Assembly (NCBI GenBank): GCA_021817875.1
Contig: JAKAFQ010000176.1
Span: forward strand, 1 to 7,891
Direction: 5' to 3'
Length of the DNA: 7,891 nucleotides
Source: Pseudomonadota bacterium
GTDB taxonomy: Bacteria; Pseudomonadota; Gammaproteobacteria; Steroidobacterales; Steroidobacteraceae
Part shown: one piece after another, positions 6,080-7,891 of the stretch
Layout: every line of letters begins with the position of its first letter
Position numbering within the stretch: position 1 is the stretch's first letter
Program-made: the position numbers and the translations under genes
Notes under the pieces: generated by a model
What the model saw: the letters and a program-made list of their open reading frames with translations, nothing else
Database searches by the model: none
What the model was told of the DNA's origin: nothing

Positions 6080-6156
6080 TGGGGTGGACGATGGGACTCG
6101 AACCCACGACAACCGGGATCACAACCCGGGACTCTACCAGCTGAGCTACGTCCACC
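6080..6156 (-). tRNA. tRNA-His (anticodon GTG), island attachment site
   Basis: The - strand gives a full cloverleaf. The acceptor GTGGACG pairs with CGTCCAC, followed by C73 and an encoded CCA (6080-6082). The base before the acceptor is G (position -1, 6156), which pairs with C73, as is specific to tRNA-His. The D arm is AGCTCAGCTGGTAGAGT, the anticodon loop is TTGTGAT with GTG (+ strand CAC at 6120-6122), and the T arm is GTGGGTTCGAGTCCCAT. It lies downstream of tRNA-Arg in the same transcript direction. Its 3' end is copied at 320-336, so the gene appears to have been restored by the integrated island. Confidence 0.97.
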
Positions 6157-6206
6157 GTCGTCAAACCCATCCCCGCCCGTGGCGCGCCCGGCCACGAGTG
6201 CAGCGG

Positions 6207-6221
6207 GCGTGCCCGGCAGGA
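6207..6221 (-). repeat. Short scrap of tRNA-Arg 3' end
   Basis: GCGTGCCCGGCAGGA repeats the acceptor and T-stem end of tRNA-Arg (compare 6412-6426), after which the sequence diverges. It has CCC where CCA would be. It is the copy furthest from the intact gene and looks like the decayed end of the repeat series at 6298-6441. Confidence 0.6.
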
Positions 6222-6274
6222 TTACTCGGCTCATCCTGAGCCTCGCCCGTTCCGGGCCGCGGCTGCGCCGCGTT

Positions 6275-6297
6275 CAAATTTGCACCCGGCAAATTTG
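6275..6297. repeat. AT-rich hairpin built from two CAAATTTG palindromes
   Basis: CAAATTTGC (6275-6283) and GCAAATTTG (6289-6297) form a 9-bp stem with loop ACCCG. Each arm contains the self-complementary CAAATTTG. The hairpin directly abuts the truncated end of the 65-bp repeat series (6298). It has no U-run, so it is an unlikely terminator; it may mark a recombination end. Confidence 0.5.
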
Positions 6298-6441
6298 TCG
6301 AACCTGCGACCCATTTGCGGCCCCAATCGAAGCCACATAGGCGCTGGCGTGCCCGGCAGGACTCGAACCTGCGACCCATTTGCGGCCCCAATCGAAGCCA
6401 CATAGGCGCTGGCGTGCCCGGCAGGACTCGAACCTGCGACC
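6298..6441 (-). repeat. 65-bp tandem repeat containing the tRNA-Arg 3' end
   Basis: Two identical 65-bp units (6298-6362 and 6363-6427) and the first 14 bases of a third (6428-6441) lie head to tail, the third being inside the intact tRNA-Arg. On the - strand, the intact gene is followed by a 33-base spacer, then a copy of its last 32 bases (6345-6376, variable loop through CCA), the same spacer again (6312-6344), and a 14-base piece of T arm (6298-6311). The copies lack acceptor 5', D and anticodon parts, so they cannot be tRNAs. The layout recalls the E. coli tyrT locus, where downstream repeats each begin with the 3' end of tRNA-Tyr. Confidence 0.92.
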
Positions 6442-6486
6442 ACCGGCTTAGAAGGCCGGTGCTCTATCCAACTGAGCTACGGGCAC
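6410..6486 (-). tRNA. tRNA-Arg (anticodon TCT)
   Basis: The - strand shows acceptor GTGCCCG pairing with CGGGCAC, then G73 and an encoded CCA (6410-6412). The D arm is AGCTCAGTTGGATAGAGC, and the anticodon stem is built on CCGGC/GCCGG with loop CTTCTAA and anticodon TCT (+ strand AGA at 6450-6452). The T arm is GCAGGTTCGAGTCCTGC. It reads AGA and AGG codons, which are rare in GC-rich genomes. It is the first gene after the promoter at 6560-6589. Confidence 0.97.
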
Positions 6487-6559
6487 GCGGATGCATCGCC
6501 CAATCGCCCGCACATTGGTGTCCGTGCCCTGCCACCAGACCTGCCGCACGGGGGGCCGC

Positions 6560-6589
6560 ATGATACGGAACGCCCGGTGCCAGCGTCAA
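6560..6589 (-). promoter_or_regulatory. Sigma70 promoter of the tRNA-Arg/His operon
   Basis: On the - strand, TTGACG (6584-6589, five of six) is followed after 18 bp by TATCAT (6560-6565, five of six). An A-rich tract (AAATCAAAAA) lies upstream of the -35 like an UP element. The region after the -10 is very GC-rich (GCGGCCCCCC), as in stable-RNA promoters under stringent control. The start would be near 6553, giving a leader of about 67 nt before tRNA-Arg. Before the island arrived it probably also served tRNA-Lys. Confidence 0.75.
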
Positions 6590-6666
6590 TTTTTGATTTG
6601 GAGCAACCCGCGGAAATCTCTGGAGCCGATGCTACGATGCATCGTCGGCAGGATTCGAGCCCACCC

Positions 6667-7356
6667 ATGGCAACCCGCGACAGCGTCGATCTCCCCGTTT
6701 CCGGCAGCGATTCCCGTGAAATCGAATGGCAGCTGGCCGTCACCGACCTGCGGGCCGTCCGCGACTGGCTGAGCGCGCACCCCAAGATCGGTGCCTTGCT
6801 CATCCAGCCGCGCCCGCGGCAGATCCTGCGCGACACCTACCTCGATACCGGCGACTGGCGCATATTCCGCGCCGATTTCGCGCTGCGGTTGCGCGAGGCC
6901 TCCGCGGGCACCGAGGCCACGCTGAAGAGTCTGCGCTCGGCCCAGGCGGACCGGGCCGACCGGCGGGAAATCACCGAACCCTTGAGCGCGCCGACCGATT
7001 GGCTGCGCAATGCCCCCGGACCGGTCGGGACGCGGGTCCGGGCGCTCGCCGACGGCGGAGTGCTGAAGTCGCTGTTCACGGTCCACACGACGCGGGAACG
7101 GTTCGCCGTCCACAATCCCCTGCACCCGGCCGATATCGGGGAAATCGCGCTCGATGCGACGGAGTTCCGCTCCCCGGCAGGGGTGTCCCTGGGCCACCTG
7201 CAACGGGTCGAGGTCGAGGCGTTGGGCCCGCCCCTGGCCGCCCTGGAGCGGCTGGTGCAGACCCTGGAGACCGACTGCGGCCTCGAGCCCGCGCCGGAAA
7301 GCAAGTTCGCCGCCGGCCTGCGCCTCGCCGGACTGCTCACACCGCCCCCGATGTGA
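6667..7356 (+). CDS. CYTH-domain protein (triphosphate tunnel metalloenzyme family)
   Basis: The product has 229 residues. CYTH proteins fold into a barrel whose charged tunnel binds triphosphates and divalent metal (thiamine triphosphatase, inorganic triphosphatase, class IV adenylate cyclase). Conserved elements in order: EIEWQ (18-22, the ExExK position), DTYLDTGDW (56-64), FALRLRE (71-77), ATLKSL (84-89), RREITEPL (99-106), TTRERFAV (141-148), GEIALDATEF (158-167), LQRVEVEAL (178-186), SKFAAGLRL (212-220). The lysine of ExExK is replaced by glutamine (Q22). The protein ends after the domain, without the CHAD domain common in this family. ATG 6667 has GAG eight bases upstream. ATG 6637 is possible; the in-frame GTG at 6577 lies between the tRNA promoter hexamers and is unlikely. 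It ends 16 bp from the convergent emrB gene. Confidence 0.82.
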   Translation: MATRDSVDLPVSGSDSREIEWQLAVTDLRAVRDWLSAHPKIGALLIQPRPRQILRDTYLDTGDWRIFRADFALRLREASAGTEATLKSLRSAQADRADRREITEPLSAPTDWLRNAPGPVGTRVRALADGGVLKSLFTVHTTRERFAVHNPLHPADIGEIALDATEFRSPAGVSLGHLQRVEVEALGPPLAALERLVQTLETDCGLEPAPESKFAAGLRLAGLLTPPPM

Positions 7357-7372
7357 CCCTGGACGGAATCGC

Positions 7373-7891
7373 TCAGTGCGCTCCCGCCGAGATCTCGGCG
7401 ACGGCGGCACTGGCGTGGCTCGGCCGCGCGAACCAGATCAGGAAGACCATCGCGACGAACAGGATCCCCGAGGCGTAGAAGATGTCGTCCGCGGACATCA
7501 TGTACGCCTGGTTGTCGATCAGGCGGTTGAGCAATGCCGATCCCTGCTGGGTCGTCAGGCCATCGGCATGCAGCTGCGTCATGGCCTGCGCCGCCTGGGG
7601 ATTGGAGACCAGGCGCTCGACCAGCTGTGCGTGGTGCAGCGTGGCCCGCCGGGCCCACAGCGTGGTGGTGATGGAGGTCGCGAACGAGCCGGCGGTGATG
7701 CGCGCGAAGTTGATCAGCCCCGACGCCGACGGAATACGCTCCGGTGCGAGTCCGGAGAACGCCAGCGCCAGCAGCGGGATGAAGAACGTCGCCATCGCCG
7801 CGCCCTGGACCAGCGTCGGCAGCAACAGCGTGTCGACATCCGCCTGGGTATTGAAATCCGCGCGCATGAACATCACCAGCGCGAAGATCAG
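7373..7891 (-). CDS. emrB: EmrB/DHA2-family multidrug efflux protein, C-terminal part
   Basis: The window holds the last 172 residues; the gene continues past the right edge. It is an inner-membrane proton-driven exporter of the 14-TM major facilitator group, which works with a membrane-fusion partner (EmrA) and an outer-membrane channel. Matches to E. coli EmrB run through the fragment: FNTQADVDTLLLPTLVQG, AMATFFIPLLALAFSGLAPER, SGLINFARITAGSFATSITTT, LWARRATLHHAQLVE, the periplasmic loop rich in Q and A, and the last membrane helix ILFVAMVFLIWFARP. The end, AEISAGAH, recalls the GAH end of EmrB. The frame is intact. An upstream emrA is expected beyond the window. Confidence 0.9.
   Translation of the reverse strand: MIFALVMFMRADFNTQADVDTLLLPTLVQGAAMATFFIPLLALAFSGLAPERIPSASGLINFARITAGSFATSITTTLWARRATLHHAQLVERLVSNPQAAQAMTQLHADGLTTQQGSALLNRLIDNQAYMMSADDIFYASGILFVAMVFLIWFARPSHASAAVAEISAGAH

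Larger units (their letters stand above)
320..6097. mobile_element. Decayed integrative island inserted at tRNA-His
   Basis: The segment is bounded by direct copies of the tRNA-His 3' end at 320-336 and 6081-6097. Inside, next to tRNA-His and reading away from it, is the N-terminal half of a DUF6538-type tyrosine recombinase (5328-5911), in the place where such integrases normally sit. The rest is accessory DNA: IS66 and IS21 relics, a UrcA gene, a PilZ gene and a hipBA toxin-antitoxin operon. The flanks look like backbone (tRNA-Lys on one side; tRNA-His, tRNA-Arg, a CYTH gene and emrB on the other). The integrase lacks its catalytic half, so the element is presumably stuck. Boundaries are inferred from the repeats; later deletions or nested insertions are likely. 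Confidence 0.68.

Noticed and set aside
5982..6340. Frames with repeated MGPRWARDGP peptides
   Set aside because: They are translations of the 11-bp tandem repeat and of tRNA-His, not a gene.
6345..6376. Second tRNA-Arg gene
   Set aside because: Only the variable loop, T arm and 3' acceptor strand are present; there is no D arm, anticodon arm or 5' acceptor strand.
6577..6666. Longer CYTH product from GTG 6577
   Set aside because: This start lies between the -35 and -10 of the tRNA promoter, and the extra residues are not CYTH-like.
6586..7658. Large - strand frames opposite the CYTH gene
   Set aside because: The + strand frame carries the full ordered set of CYTH motifs; the - strand products are low-complexity Arg/Gly/Ala sequence.

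Overview
The window is GC-rich apart from an AT-rich patch at about 3625-3745. It suggests a proteobacterium, most likely a gammaproteobacterium. All three tRNA genes encode their own CCA, there is a close homologue of E. coli EmrB, and UrcA and CYTH family proteins are present. The species cannot be named from the sequence.

Backbone and island. At the right (about 6080-7891) lies ordinary chromosome. It holds the 3' part of an emrB-type efflux gene (-), a CYTH-domain gene (+), and a tRNA operon on the - strand that starts from a good sigma70 promoter and reads tRNA-Arg(TCT), then tRNA-His(GTG). At the far left are tRNA-Lys(CTT), also on the - strand, and the tail of an unidentified + strand gene. 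Between tRNA-His and tRNA-Lys lies about 5.7 kb of foreign-looking DNA. The last bases of tRNA-His (6081-6097) recur in direct orientation at 320-336 (14 identical bases, 16 of 17 overall), about 45 bp before tRNA-Lys. The N-terminal half of a tyrosine recombinase gene lies just inside the tRNA-His end. I read this as a small decayed integrative island that entered the 3' end of tRNA-His and split an ancestral Arg-His-Lys tRNA operon.

Inside the island (about 320-6080). Left to right: a candidate promoter facing tRNA-Lys, a frameshifted IS66-type tnpA relic, a frameshifted IS21-type istA relic, an intact secreted UrcA-family gene, a weak IS66 tnpC-like relic, a PilZ-domain gene with intact c-di-GMP motifs, about 400 bp with no recognisable gene, an intact hipBA toxin-antitoxin operon behind an AT-rich promoter region, the truncated and frameshifted integrase, and an array of 11-bp tandem repeats next to tRNA-His. 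The hipBA pair is the best preserved module and may help retain an element that can no longer move by itself.

The Arg-His spacer carries a second oddity. The 3' end of tRNA-Arg, including CCA, is copied in a 65-bp tandem repeat, with shorter scraps beyond. This resembles the tRNA 3'-end repeats known downstream of E. coli tyrT.
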